Of a DNA stretch of 30,360 nucleotides, positions 8,936 to 17,789 are shown piece by piece. The stretch is from NCBI GenBank assembly GCA_037384225.1, contig JARROD010000015.1, positions 1 through 30,360 on the forward strand. Direction: 5' to 3'. Each line of letters begins with the position of its first letter. Position 1 is the stretch's first letter. Origin of the DNA: JARROD01 sp037384225. Its GTDB lineage: Bacteria; Pseudomonadota; Gammaproteobacteria; Pseudomonadales; Cellvibrionaceae. A program made the translations under genes and the position numbers. The notes beneath the pieces are model-generated. The model was not told where the DNA came from and did no database searches. It saw only the letters and a list, made by a program, of their open reading frames with translations.

Positions 8936-9444
8936 GTTTTTTCTCCTGGCGCAGGAATGACTATTAATATGGCGCAAAATTATATAGTGGTCACATTGCG
9001 GAATCCAATGGCAAATTCGCGAAAATTGGTTACCCAAAATGCTCAGAAAATAATGATAAATATTCCTGTTAACGGCTTTGTATATACGCCGAAGTTATAG
9101 TAATAATCAACTCAGCGAATTCAGTAGCGACGTTGTGGTATTGGTAAAGGTATTGATTTTGAGTAGCGAAACCGTCACCATACACGCCGCTCAAAGGCCC
9201 CTAAAGAGATTGCGGTACCGAGCCTATAACAAGTTTTACAGGATATCGAACACTGACTTTAGGGGCTACACACGGTTAGCGTGCACTTGGAGAACAATGT
9301 TTTGGGTGAAAAGGTAACAACATCACATAAACGATGAGATGTTTATTAATGTGAAGTTAATTATTGACTGACCCTTAAGACAAAGGTTTTAAAACAAAGC
9401 GCTAAACCGCTTATATTCTCAACAGATAAGCGAATGGGACATCC
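8936..9444. other. Divergent etf intergenic region
   Basis: This 509-base spacer separates ETF-QO from etfBA. The ETF-QO promoter is listed separately. For etfBA a TTGACT at 9364-9369 is the best -35 candidate, but the -10 at 17 bases (TTTTAA) is poor. A 79-codon frame at 9078-9317 has no ribosome binding site or family similarity and I do not call it. I looked for a PsrA-like GAAAC-N4-GTTTC site and found none. Confidence 0.55.
8979..9008 (-). promoter_or_regulatory. Sigma-70-type promoter of ETF-QO gene
   Basis: On the minus strand TTGGAT (9008-9003) and a perfect TATAAT (8984-8979) are separated by 18 bases. The -10 box is 43 bases upstream of the ETF-QO start codon. Confidence 0.5.
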
Positions 9445-10197
9445 ATGAAGATTCTTGTTGCTGTTAAACGCGTCGTGGACTACAACGTCAAGGTGCGTCC
9501 GAAGTCAGACGGTACCGATGTTGATATTGCAAACGCAAAAATGTCCATCAACCCTTTCTGTGAAATTGCTGTCGAAGAAGCAGTCCGCTTAAAAGAGAAG
9601 GGAGTAGCCAGCGAGATCATCGCTGTTTCCCTGGGGGCTAAACAATCCCAGGAACAAATTCGCACCGCCATGGCCCTGGGTGCAGACCGAGGTATTCTGG
9701 TTGAAACCGATGTGGAATTACAACCGCTGGCCGTCGCCAAATGCTTAAAGGCTATTGTCGACAAGGAATCCCCCGACCTGATTATACTCGGCAAACAGTC
9801 CATCGACGGTGACAACAACCAGACGGGCCAAATGCTGGCGGCTCTGAGCGGTATGCCCCAGGGCACATTTGCCTCGGAAGTGGCAGTCGACAGTGGCAAG
9901 GTCAAGGTTACTCGTGAAATCGACGGTGGCCTGCAAACCGTTGAGATTAATTTACCTGCGATTGTGACCACCGATCTGCGCCTTAACGAGCCGCGCTATG
10001 CCTCCCTGCCCAATATTATGAAAGCGAAAAAGAAGCCCCTGGACACCACTACCCCTGAGGAACTGGGTGTTGATGTGGCCCCGCGCGTACAGACCCTGAA
10101 GGTCGAACCGCCGCAGGAGCGCCAGGCCGGTGTCAAGGTCGCCGATGTAGCGGAGTTAGTTGATAAACTGAAAAACGAGGCAAAGGTAATCCAATGA
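9445..10197 (+). CDS. etfB: Electron transfer flavoprotein subunit beta
   Basis: This 250-residue protein is the AMP-binding beta subunit of ETF, which with the alpha subunit accepts electrons from acyl-CoA dehydrogenases. The opening MKILVAVKRVVDYNVKVR and the signature region VEEAVRLKEKG, LGAKQSQEQIRTAMALGAD and GKQSIDGDNNQTGQMLA are diagnostic. The length is typical. Its stop overlaps the etfA start (ATGA), so the two subunits are translationally coupled. The ribosome binding site is weak. Confidence 0.98.
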   Translation: MKILVAVKRVVDYNVKVRPKSDGTDVDIANAKMSINPFCEIAVEEAVRLKEKGVASEIIAVSLGAKQSQEQIRTAMALGADRGILVETDVELQPLAVAKCLKAIVDKESPDLIILGKQSIDGDNNQTGQMLAALSGMPQGTFASEVAVDSGKVKVTREIDGGLQTVEINLPAIVTTDLRLNEPRYASLPNIMKAKKKPLDTTTPEELGVDVAPRVQTLKVEPPQERQAGVKVADVAELVDKLKNEAKVIQ

Positions 10198-11123
10198 GCA
10201 TTCTAGTTATTGCTGAACACGACAACGCCAGCCTCAAGGGCGCCACTCTCAACACTGTTGCCTGCGCCAAAGCCATTGGTGGCGACATCGATCTGCTGGT
10301 TGCCGGAGCTGGTTGTGGCGACGCCGCCGAAGCGGCTGCCAAGGCCGTCGGTGTAGCCAGGGTTCTGGTCGCCGATAATGCCGCTTACGCACACCAGTTA
10401 GCGGAAAATATCGCCTTGCTGATTGCTGAAATCGGTAAAAACTACACCCATATTCTGGCCCCGGCCACCACCAGCGGCAAGAACACCATGCCAAGAGCGG
10501 CGGCGCTGTTGGATATTCAGGCCGTTTCAGACATTGTTTCAGTGGAAAGCGCAGATACCTTTAAACGGCCGATATACGCCGGCAATGTGATCGCCACGGT
10601 GCAGAGTTCCGATGCGATTAAAATGATCACTGTACGCACGACGGCTTTCGACCCGGTGGCGGCGGAAGGTGGCGCAGCGGCGGTGGAAAGCCTGGACGTG
10701 GTCAAGGATGCCGGTATTTCCTCTTTTGTGGGCGAGGAACTGGCGAAGAGTGATCGTCCGGAGTTGACTTCTGCCAATGTGGTTATTTCCGGCGGCCGCG
10801 GAATGCAGAACGGGGACAATTTTGAATTGCTGTACAAGGTGGCCGACAAGCTGGGTGCCGCGGTTGGGGCGTCGCGGGCGGCAGTGGACGCGGGGTTTGT
10901 ACCCAATGATATGCAGGTGGGACAGACGGGTAAGATCGTGGCGCCGGACCTTTATATCGCAGTGGGGATTTCCGGGGCGATTCAACACCTGGCGGGAATG
11001 AAGGACAGTAAGGTTATAGTGGCGATCAACAAGGATGAGGAAGCGCCTATTTTTCAGGTGGCAGATTATGGGCTGGTGGCGGACTTGTTCAGCGCCGTGC
11101 CAGAACTGGAATCGAAGCTATAA
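10194..11123 (+). CDS. etfA: Electron transfer flavoprotein subunit alpha
   Basis: This 309-residue protein is the FAD-carrying partner of EtfB. The C-terminal FAD domain is clear: ISGGRGMQNGDNFELLYKVA, then AVGASRAAVDAGFVPNDMQV, GQTGKIVAPDLYIAVGISGA and the IQHLAGM end of the family signature. The N-terminal half is the divergent alpha domain. The ATG overlaps the etfB stop by 4 bases. A strong hairpin 12 bases after the stop probably ends the operon. Confidence 0.98.
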   Translation: MSILVIAEHDNASLKGATLNTVACAKAIGGDIDLLVAGAGCGDAAEAAAKAVGVARVLVADNAAYAHQLAENIALLIAEIGKNYTHILAPATTSGKNTMPRAAALLDIQAVSDIVSVESADTFKRPIYAGNVIATVQSSDAIKMITVRTTAFDPVAAEGGAAAVESLDVVKDAGISSFVGEELAKSDRPELTSANVVISGGRGMQNGDNFELLYKVADKLGAAVGASRAAVDAGFVPNDMQVGQTGKIVAPDLYIAVGISGAIQHLAGMKDSKVIVAINKDEEAPIFQVADYGLVADLFSAVPELESKL

Positions 11124-11134
11124 CAATTCAAGAC

Positions 11135-11160
11135 GTTGCCAGTGCTTGCCCACTGGCAAC
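11135..11160. terminator. Hairpin after etfA, probable bidirectional terminator
   Basis: GTTGCCAGTG (11135-11144) and CACTGGCAAC (11151-11160) form a perfect 10-bp stem around a 6-base loop. It sits between the convergent etfA and acidic lipoprotein genes. There is no clear T-run on either side, so efficiency is uncertain. Confidence 0.5.
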
Positions 11161-11169
11161 TCACCTGGG

Positions 11170-11520
11170 TCAGTCTTCTTCGTTTTCGGGATGTGTGGCG
11201 TGCTCATCGGGCATCATTGAATCTTCGTTATTCATTTCCGCGTCGGCTTCGTCCATTGCTTCTCCTGCCTGCTCTTCATCTTCTTCCACCATGGTGTCGG
11301 CGTTGTCTTCCAGTTTTTGCATTGCTGAATCGCTGCTTTCGTCCATGCTGTCGTCAGCGCTTTCTTCCGGCATTGCTTTCTTGGTCGGCATTTCATTTGC
11401 CGGAGAGGCAACAGGAGCATTCTCTTCAGTTGATTTTTTTGAGCAACCGAAAATCGTTGCGCAAAGTAATATCGTTAGCGTAAATACAAGAGTGGTTTTT
11501 ATCGTCCTCGGAGTATTCAT
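11170..11520 (-). CDS. Small acidic lipoprotein, unknown function
   Basis: The ATG at 11520 is chosen because AGAGGA precedes it and it puts the hydrophobic signal at the N-terminus. The 116-residue product has a typical signal (TLVFTLTILLCATIFGC) with a lipobox-like IFGC. The mature part is low complexity, dominated by Glu, Asp, Met, Ala and Ser, and is probably disordered and highly acidic. No domain is recognisable. Met/Glu/Asp-rich lipoproteins sometimes bind metals, but nothing here proves it. Confidence 0.7.
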   Translation of the reverse strand: MNTPRTIKTTLVFTLTILLCATIFGCSKKSTEENAPVASPANEMPTKKAMPEESADDSMDESSDSAMQKLEDNADTMVEEDEEQAGEAMDEADAEMNNEDSMMPDEHATHPENEED

Positions 11521-11857
11521 AATTCTGTATCCTCTTTCTGAGAATTGGAACACAAGAGTCTATCATTGAGTTTTAAATATTTTACTAACCAACCCGCATT
11601 TTTTGTTGAATTTGGCTGCAATATCCGCGTATTTATAACAAGTTGGAATAAATCTGCGGGCTATTGACGAGAAATGTGCTAGCTATAGTCGATGTTGGTG
11701 ATAGAGGAAGTAATAGCAGCTTTGGCTGCGGTTGTCGATGAGTATAGAGGTTTTTAAAGCCCAATAGCTGTATTATGGGGGTTGGGTTATTGGTTATTTT
11801 TAATAAAAACCGCTTTGGGTATATCTAACGGGCGTGCGTAAAAAGCGAGGGTGGAGC
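11521..11857. other. Divergent spacer before the histidine kinase
   Basis: This spacer of about 340 bases, AT-rich in places, lies between the acidic lipoprotein (minus) and the kinase (plus). It must contain both promoters. I saw no repeat, RNA gene or terminator in it. Confidence 0.5.
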
Positions 11858-14125
11858 ATGCTGCAGATTTTCGTTCCGCAGTTGAAAGTGCAGAAGGATC
11901 GCAATCTAATGCGGGATACGGACTTCCGGATGGCCAAATACAGCCGCCGCGGAATTGTGTTGAATTTTTTTGCCTTTTTGATGTGCCTGGCCGCAGGCTC
12001 GTTTTACGAGCAGGCTCATCAACTGGCAGTAATGCTTACCGTCGGTCTATTGTTAATTACACTGCTGCGCGGTTATTTTCTGTTTCGATTCGATTCGCTT
12101 TACGCCAGAGCACCGGCGCGCTGGCGTAATCAGTATTTTATGGTCTCGTTTCTGGGGGCCGCATGGTGGAGTTTTATTCTGGTCAGTGTGACCTGGGTGG
12201 TAGGGATGCGCGATGAAACACCGCTGCTGTGGCTCTACACTATCGTGTTTTATTCGGCCACGTCAAATGCATTCGCGCCTTATCGGTTGTTTTTAACCTA
12301 CTACCATTTTATCGGTCAGGTGCCGACCGCGATTGCCGCGATTTTGCTGGGAACCCTGGATGGCTATCTGTATGGCACTATGATGCTGGTGTTTTACCTG
12401 ATGTTGAATCACCAGGGACGCAGCGTAGCGGATGCTTACTGGGACCGCTTGGAAGCCAATTATGCGCTGCGCCAGAAAGCCAAGAACCTGGAAGTGGAAA
12501 AGCGCGATACTCAGGCGGTGGTGGAGCTGAACAATGAGTTTATGACGAATCTGGGCCACGAACTCAGGACTTCTCTGAACGATGTGATTGGTGCTCTGTC
12601 GCTGCTCGATGACAGTGAGCTGGATCCAAAGCAGCGCGAGCTGTTGACACTGGCGGCAAAGGCCAGCGAGCGGCAGTTGGGTCTGGTCAACAATGTGATG
12701 GATTTTTCCCGCATCGCCACCAAGGAATTGGTGTTGGATACCACTGTGTTTAATCTGCGCCGGCTGTTGGAGGCGGTGGTGGAGGAACTGGCGATAGAGG
12801 CGCACCAGCAGGGGGTAGAGCTGGATTTTGTTCTGGACAGGGCGCTGCCGCAGCGGGTGCGGGGGGACGCAGTACGGCTGAGTCAGATTCTCACCCACCT
12901 GATCAGCAACGCGATAAAGTTTTCCGAGCAGGGCGAAGTGGTGATGGAGGCGGTTTTTCACCGCCAGACCGATATGGAAGGGGAACTGGAAGTTTTTATC
13001 AACGACGAAGGACGAGGTATGACGGTCGCCGATCAGCAAGAGCTGTTCAACGCCTTTGCCAAGCTGGAGACAACACAGGCAGGAACCGGTCTGGGATTGG
13101 CGATCTGCAAGGGGTTGGCGGAGTGTATGGGCGGTAGCGCGGGGATGACGGCGGAACCCGGATTGGGCAATCAGCTGTGGCTGAAGGTGAGGCTGCAGAT
13201 TGCCGGCAAGCAGTCGGCCGTGTTTAAACCCCATCCTAAATTGCGCGGCAATCGTTGTCTGCTGCTGGATGTGCCGTCGAAGATAGAAGATTCCCTGCTC
13301 CGCGAGTTGGAACCCTGGGGCCTGGCAATGGAAGTGGTTAAGGGACACAACGAGGCATGGGAGCGGTTGGAGAGGGCGCTTTCGGAACATCACCCGTTCG
13401 ACCTGTTGTTGTTGTACAACTCCCTGCAGAATCTCAAGGGTATTGAGTTTTCCAAAGCGCTTTGTGCCAATGCAGCTATGGCATCGTTAAAGCAGATAAT
13501 CGCCGTGAGCGGCAAACAGGCGCTGTCCCCCGAGGTCGAGCAGCTGCTGAAAGACAATCCCCAGGTAGCGGTTATCCACAAGCCGTTGCGCCGTGATAAG
13601 CTCTACGAAACGTTTAAGCGCCTGCTATTGGATGCGGACACCATCAAAGAGAGCGAAGACGGCATAGCCCATGATCACGGCCAGGGGATCGGTCAGCATG
13701 TGCTGTTGGTGGAGGATCATCGGGTCAACCAGATGGTGGCGGAAGGAATGCTGAAAAAACTTGGTTACAGCGTTACCGTAGCCAGTAACGGCCGCGAAGC
13801 GCTCACGGCTTACGGGGAGCGGCGTTTCGATGTGGTTTTGATGGACTGCCAGATGCCTGAAATGGATGGTTATATGGCCACACGGGAGATCCGCAACCGG
13901 GAATTGGCTCGTGAGTCGACGAAGGAACCGAAACAGCGTGTGCCGATAATTGCCATGACCGCTCACGCGGCCGAAGGCGATCAGGCGCGTTGCCTGGCGG
14001 CGGGAATGGATGATTATTTGGCCAAGCCGGTGCGCTACGATCAGCTGGAAACACGACTGAAACGCTGGCTGGGGGGCGGTCCGGTTGAGGAGGAACCGCG
14101 CAAGGCGAACAGTTCGTCGCCCTGA
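11858..14125 (+). CDS. Hybrid sensor histidine kinase with degenerate and intact receiver domains
   Basis: The ATG at 11858 has GAGG 6 bases upstream and gives 755 residues. A GTG at 11834 would add 8. The N-terminal 190 residues hold about five to six hydrophobic segments, so the sensor is membrane-embedded with no periplasmic domain of note. A coiled linker leads to the phosphoacceptor motif NLGHELRTSLNDVIG, with His at about residue 234. The ATP-binding domain follows, with HLISNAIKFSEQG, DEGRGM and GTGLGLAICKGLAECMGG. Residues about 484-595 look like a receiver fold whose acceptor Asp is replaced (DLLLLYNSLQ). The C-terminal receiver is intact: VLLVEDHRVNQ, LMDCQMPEMDGYMA with Asp at about 663, MTAHA and YLAKPV. 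BarA-like architecture suggests a downstream Hpt protein encoded elsewhere. The signal is unknown. Confidence 0.92.
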   Translation: MLQIFVPQLKVQKDRNLMRDTDFRMAKYSRRGIVLNFFAFLMCLAAGSFYEQAHQLAVMLTVGLLLITLLRGYFLFRFDSLYARAPARWRNQYFMVSFLGAAWWSFILVSVTWVVGMRDETPLLWLYTIVFYSATSNAFAPYRLFLTYYHFIGQVPTAIAAILLGTLDGYLYGTMMLVFYLMLNHQGRSVADAYWDRLEANYALRQKAKNLEVEKRDTQAVVELNNEFMTNLGHELRTSLNDVIGALSLLDDSELDPKQRELLTLAAKASERQLGLVNNVMDFSRIATKELVLDTTVFNLRRLLEAVVEELAIEAHQQGVELDFVLDRALPQRVRGDAVRLSQILTHLISNAIKFSEQGEVVMEAVFHRQTDMEGELEVFINDEGRGMTVADQQELFNAFAKLETTQAGTGLGLAICKGLAECMGGSAGMTAEPGLGNQLWLKVRLQIAGKQSAVFKPHPKLRGNRCLLLDVPSKIEDSLLRELEPWGLAMEVVKGHNEAWERLERALSEHHPFDLLLLYNSLQNLKGIEFSKALCANAAMASLKQIIAVSGKQALSPEVEQLLKDNPQVAVIHKPLRRDKLYETFKRLLLDADTIKESEDGIAHDHGQGIGQHVLLVEDHRVNQMVAEGMLKKLGYSVTVASNGREALTAYGERRFDVVLMDCQMPEMDGYMATREIRNRELARESTKEPKQRVPIIAMTAHAAEGDQARCLAAGMDDYLAKPVRYDQLETRLKRWLGGGPVEEEPRKANSSSP

Positions 14126-14132
14126 CAGCTTA

Positions 14133-14146
14133 GACCGTGCACGGTC
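14133..14146. terminator. Perfect palindrome between convergent genes
   Basis: GACCGTGCACGGTC is a 14-base perfect palindrome in the 34-base space between the kinase and xthA stops. It could act as a short bidirectional terminator stem, but there is no T-run and no loop. Confidence 0.3.
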
Positions 14147-14159
14147 CTTAGGAACGGGC

Positions 14160-14972
14160 TTATTTAAAAGTCGCCCATATCGGGCAGTGGTCAGAGGGTT
14201 TTTCCATACCCCTGATTTGGTAGTCGATACCTGTTTCCACACAGCGTTGCATCAGGCTTTCAGTCGCCATGATCAAATCGATGCGCAGGCCGCGTTTAGG
14301 GCTGCGCTCAAAGCCGCGGCTGCGGTAGTCGAACCAACTGAACTGATCACAAACACCGGGGTTCAGCTCTCTGAAACTGTCTTTCAGGCCCCAAGACTTG
14401 AGCGTTTCCATCCACTCGCGTTCTTCTGGTAAAAAACTGCATTTGCCAGTGCGCAGCCAGCGTTTGCGGTTTTCTTCACCGATGCCTATGTCGCAGTCTT
14501 CGGGCGAAACATTCATATCACCCATGACAATCACGGCGTCTTTGGGATTGCAGTGGGTTTGCAGATAGGTTTGCAGGTCGCGGTAATACGCTGACTTGTT
14601 GGGAAACTTTGTCGGGTGTTCGCGGCTTTCCCCCTGGGGGAAATAACCGTTGATCACGGTCAGCTTTCCCTCTAAGGGGGAATCGAACTCGCCGCAGAGA
14701 AACCGGCACTGGGCCTCCTCACCGTCACCGGGGAAACCTTTTTGTGAGGCGATGAATTTATGTTTGCTGAGCAGCGCCACGCCATAGTGTGTTTTTTGGC
14801 CGTGAAAAACCATGTGATATCCGAGTGCCTCCACCGCGTCGATGGGGAAATCCTCATCGGTAACTTTCGTTTCCTGGAGGCCGATAAAATCTGGCGAATG
14901 TTTGTCTATCACAGCGACCAATTGATGTAAGCGTGACCTGACACTGTTGACGTTAAAGGATACTACTTTCAT
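14160..14972 (-). CDS. xthA: Exodeoxyribonuclease III
   Basis: This is a DNA repair nuclease: AP endonuclease and 3'-5' exonuclease. The ATG at 14972 gives 270 residues (E. coli XthA has 268) and starts MKVVSFNVNSVRSR, the family's true start. A frame running to 15152 is an artefactual extension through a repeat-bearing spacer. Asn7 and Glu34 (GLQETK) fall at the same positions as in E. coli. YGVALLSK, the Asp/Asn metal site MGDMNVSPED, and the C-terminal SDHCPIWATF with the catalytic His are all present. It lies downstream of prc on the same strand after about 190 bases. Confidence 0.97.
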   Translation of the reverse strand: MKVVSFNVNSVRSRLHQLVAVIDKHSPDFIGLQETKVTDEDFPIDAVEALGYHMVFHGQKTHYGVALLSKHKFIASQKGFPGDGEEAQCRFLCGEFDSPLEGKLTVINGYFPQGESREHPTKFPNKSAYYRDLQTYLQTHCNPKDAVIVMGDMNVSPEDCDIGIGEENRKRWLRTGKCSFLPEEREWMETLKSWGLKDSFRELNPGVCDQFSWFDYRSRGFERSPKRGLRIDLIMATESLMQRCVETGIDYQIRGMEKPSDHCPIWATFK

Positions 14973-15070
14973 GGATGGTTTTTCCCCGACCTGAAAATAT
15001 CTTATATATGAAAACAGTTTCAAAAAATAGCGATGTATGGCAGCCGTGTCAAAAAAGTTTTCAGCAGAAG

Positions 15071-15100
15071 CTACACCCAAAGCGTTTGAGATGTTAGGTA
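15071..15100 (-). repeat. Short dispersed repeat E, copy 1
   Basis: This 30-base stretch is, in reverse complement, nearly identical to 26417-26445: one mismatch and a one-base indel. The shared core is CTCAAACGCTTTGGGT. It sits in the spacer between prc and xthA. Copy 2 precedes hutH in the opposite orientation. Confidence 0.75.
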
Positions 15101-15164
15101 TGGTATGGGCAAAGGGGCCTGCGTCGGCCCCGGGGAAGCATACTTTATGCAATGATGGGTACAG

Positions 15165-17267
15165 TTAAAAATTGGCGACCTGCGGTGGCTGAATTTTTTT
15201 ATTCATTTGCATAAAGTCAATCAGAATATAGCCACTTTCTGTCAGCAGCGGATCCTTGTCCGGATTGATTTCCCGGCCCTCGAGGATTCTGCTCGGTTGC
15301 TCATCATTTTCCTCTTCGGATGCGGCTTTGTATTCCTCCTTGGACGCGTAAACTTTCAAACCTTTTGCTTTACGACGCTTGTTTTCAATTTGCAGTGCCT
15401 TGAGCTCCAGTTCATCCTGCTCTTTTTTGCGGGTTTTCTCGTTCAGAGAAATGGTGTCGTCGTTATTGCGGGATGTCTCCATCAAGTGCAATTGATCCAG
15501 CATAAAAATGTAGTCGGGATCATTTTTAACCCGCTGTTTGTGAGCTTTTATCAGTCCGGGCAGCAGGCTTCCCAGGTTAAAGTATTCCGCGTGGGGAACG
15601 GCGTGGATCTGATCCCAGGGCAGGGCGTTGTCATAGGTGCTTTCACCCACCTCCTCGGTATCGACCAAGGCGGGGAAAGAAATGTCGGGAACCACGCCGC
15701 GGTGCTGGGTGCTCTCGCCGGATACGCGGTAAAACTTTGATTCGGTAATTTTCAATTGACCTTCGTGTACCGGTGTCAGGGATTGCACCGTGCCCTTGCC
15801 GAACGTCTGAGAGCCGATCACCAGACCGCGATTGTAATCCTGAATCGCGCCGGCGAAAATTTCGGTTGCCGAAGCGCTGAGCCGATTGGTCAACACCACC
15901 AAAGGGCCTCGGTACTTGGCCCGGGAACGGGAGCGGTGGTGACGGGAAATAGTCTTATTGGTCTGGCGGATTTGCACCACCGGTCCCTGGTCGATAAACA
16001 AGTCGGTCAATGTGGTGGCTTCCTGCAGTGAACCGCCGCCGTTATTGCGCAAATCGAGGATAACGCCGTCCACATTCTCCTTCGCTAACTCGTTGAGCAA
16101 CCGGTAGACGTCGCGGGTAGTGCTTTTATAATTCGGGTCGCGATTGCGGTAGGCGTCGAAATCGATATAAAAGGCGGGAATATCGATCACACCCAGTTTG
16201 TAGACTTCCTGTCCGTCGGTCAGCTCAAACACCGATTTTTTCGCCGCTTGCTCTTCCAGTTTCACCTTGCCGCGGTTGATGCGAATCGTTTTGGTCTCGT
16301 TGTTGGCGCCTGTAGCGGGGATCACCTCCAGGCGCACCACCGTGTTTTTCGGACCGCGAATCAACTGCACCACTTCGTCCAGGCGCCAGCCGATGACGTC
16401 GACCATTTCGCCTTCATCGCCTTGGCCCACAGCGGTGATCTTGTCGGCGGGGTTTAGCTCGCCCTGTTTGTCAGCCGGGCCCGCGGCCACCAGACTGACG
16501 ACTTTGGTGTATTCATCCTCGGTTTGCAACACCGCGCCTATTCCCTCCAGCGACAGCGACATATTGATATTGAAATTTTCCAGAGAGCGGGGAGAAAAAT
16601 AGTTGCTGTGGGGATCGTAGAGCAATGTGAATGAGTTGATCATCGCTTCGAAAACGTCGGCATTATCCTGTTGTAAAACCCGCTTTAACTGATTTTGGTA
16701 TCGGCGTTTGAGGACTTTTTCCGTTTCCTGCTTATTCTTGCCGGCCAGTTTCAGATTCAGCGCCGCTGATTTTAACCGTTTGCGCCAGAGTTCATCAGCG
16801 GCTATTTGGTTGGCGGGCCACATGGCTTTTTCCCGGTCGATGGACAGCGTTTCCTCGGTCTCGAAATTGAAATCCAGTTTGTCCTTCTCGAGCAAATTAA
16901 TAATGGATTCCAGTCGCCCCACCACCCGTTCACGGTAGCGATGAAAAATGCCGAAGGTTTTTTCCAGTTTGCCGGCGCGCAGCAGGTCATCGAATTCGAA
17001 GCGGTATTTGTCGAACTCCTTGACATCGCTGGCGAGAAAATAGCTTTTGGAGGGATCTAGATTATCCAAAAACTGATCGAGATAGCGGCTCGATAATTCG
17101 TCGTTGAGGGGTTGATTTCGGTAGTGTCGATCGGCCAGTTTTTCGACAATTTCAACGGTGGTTTGCGCTTGATCTTTAGTGAAGGTCAAAGCCTCTAGGG
17201 CCTTACTCCAGGCAGGCAAGCTGCATGCCAGCCCTATGGTCAATACAAGGAATAATGCTCTGCGCAT
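15165..17267 (-). CDS. prc: Tail-specific protease Prc/Tsp (S41 family, periplasmic)
   Basis: This 700-residue protein has a signal peptide (MRRALFLVLTIGLACSLPAW). E. coli Prc cleaves proteins with nonpolar C-termini and trims peptidoglycan hydrolases. Domains in order are an N-terminal helical domain (to about 235), a PDZ domain (about 235-330, with SLEGIGAVLQ and GPADKQGEL), a protease domain, and a charged C-terminal helical domain. The catalytic dyad is visible: SASATEIFAG with Ser466 and TFGKGTVQ with Lys491, the same 25-residue separation as Ser452/Lys477 in E. coli. VILDLRNNGGGSL is the conserved strand before it. An AAGAGA element precedes the ATG at 17267. Confidence 0.97.
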   Translation of the reverse strand: MRRALFLVLTIGLACSLPAWSKALEALTFTKDQAQTTVEIVEKLADRHYRNQPLNDELSSRYLDQFLDNLDPSKSYFLASDVKEFDKYRFEFDDLLRAGKLEKTFGIFHRYRERVVGRLESIINLLEKDKLDFNFETEETLSIDREKAMWPANQIAADELWRKRLKSAALNLKLAGKNKQETEKVLKRRYQNQLKRVLQQDNADVFEAMINSFTLLYDPHSNYFSPRSLENFNINMSLSLEGIGAVLQTEDEYTKVVSLVAAGPADKQGELNPADKITAVGQGDEGEMVDVIGWRLDEVVQLIRGPKNTVVRLEVIPATGANNETKTIRINRGKVKLEEQAAKKSVFELTDGQEVYKLGVIDIPAFYIDFDAYRNRDPNYKSTTRDVYRLLNELAKENVDGVILDLRNNGGGSLQEATTLTDLFIDQGPVVQIRQTNKTISRHHRSRSRAKYRGPLVVLTNRLSASATEIFAGAIQDYNRGLVIGSQTFGKGTVQSLTPVHEGQLKITESKFYRVSGESTQHRGVVPDISFPALVDTEEVGESTYDNALPWDQIHAVPHAEYFNLGSLLPGLIKAHKQRVKNDPDYIFMLDQLHLMETSRNNDDTISLNEKTRKKEQDELELKALQIENKRRKAKGLKVYASKEEYKAASEEENDEQPSRILEGREINPDKDPLLTESGYILIDFMQMNKKIQPPQVANF

Positions 17268-17304
17268 AGATTATGATTCTCTTTCTTTATGATGTAATCC
17301 GCTG

Positions 17305-17313
17305 ACTATAGCA
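17305..17313 (-). promoter_or_regulatory. Extended -10 promoter of prc
   Basis: On the minus strand TGCTATAGT matches an extended -10 element (TGn plus TATAGT) 37 bases upstream of the prc start. No good -35 is present, as is common for extended -10 promoters. Confidence 0.35.
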
Positions 17314-17547
17314 TATTAGCGGTTTTTTTGAGGTTACAAATTTTCTATTTTCCAACGCTATACACAAGCTGTTTTTTAGAAATATGTGACCTGCTAATTG
17401 CATATTAGACCCGCGGAAATGCCGTGATGTTCCGAAGCGGTTGACCGCGCTGTCGGGTACAGTCGGTGGCAGGGAGGGTTTAGGGGGTGAAACTGTTTAA
17501 AAACAATGACCTATGGTTTTTATTTAAAGTTAAATGTTGTTAGTGTT

Positions 17548-17642
17548 GTAACTTCTCAATAACCCGGGGTTGGCACAATGTCAGGCGGACGTCCGGCGGT
17601 AGTTGGCACAGACTGTCGGAGGCATGGATGCCGACGCCAAGC
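17548..17642 (+). repeat. 95-bp repeat, copy A
   Basis: This stretch matches the reverse complement of 20591-20685 over exactly 95 bases with 9 mismatches and no gaps by my hand alignment. It contains the palindrome CGGACGTCCG and a small hairpin GGCATGGATGCC. Copies A and B face each other around the zinc-uptake locus. A more diverged third relative lies at 28897-28977. Confidence 0.88.
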
Positions 17643-17762
17643 GAGGCAAGCCGTTTGCAAAGCACTGCTTTGCGGCGCCGCCGAACGACCGCAATCTGCG
17701 ATTGCGGGCCGGGCCCCGGAGGGGGACTTGCTGCGTGCAATGTGTCGGACGTGATTTGAGCA

Positions 17763-17781
17763 CGGGCGCAACCAGCGCCCG
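17763..17781 (-). terminator. Possible terminator of the TonB receptor gene
   Basis: CGGGCGC (17763-17769) and GCGCCCG (17775-17781) form a perfect GC-rich 7-bp stem with a 5-base loop, 8 bases after the receptor stop on the minus strand. There is no T-run, so an intrinsic terminator is only possible. Confidence 0.35.
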
Positions 17782-17789
17782 CCGGCGTC

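Larger units (their letters stand above)
17268..17789. other. Intergenic region holding repeat A and hairpins
   Basis: This 522-base spacer lies between the prc start and the TonB receptor stop. It carries the prc promoter, the 95-bp repeat A, and after it a GC-rich tract with two perfect small hairpins: GCAAAGC/GCTTTGC at 17657-17673, and CGCAAT/ATTGCG at 17690-17706. Several open frames of 60-99 codons cross the tract on both strands. They read through the repeat, lack ribosome binding sites and are not called. Confidence 0.6.

Noticed and set aside
9078..9317. 79-codon plus-strand frame in the etf divergent spacer
   Set aside because: No ribosome binding site, odd composition, and it overlaps the expected promoter region.
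12293..13393. 366-codon open frame on the minus strand inside the kinase gene
   Set aside because: It lies wholly within a strongly recognisable kinase core on the other strand, has no family similarity, and its His/Gln-rich composition is typical of an antisense shadow.
17299..17327. CCGCT...AGCGG followed by TTTTTTT, looking like a plus-strand terminator
   Set aside because: No plus-strand gene lies upstream to terminate, the stem is only 5 bp with a 14-base loop, and the segment is better read as the prc promoter on the other strand.
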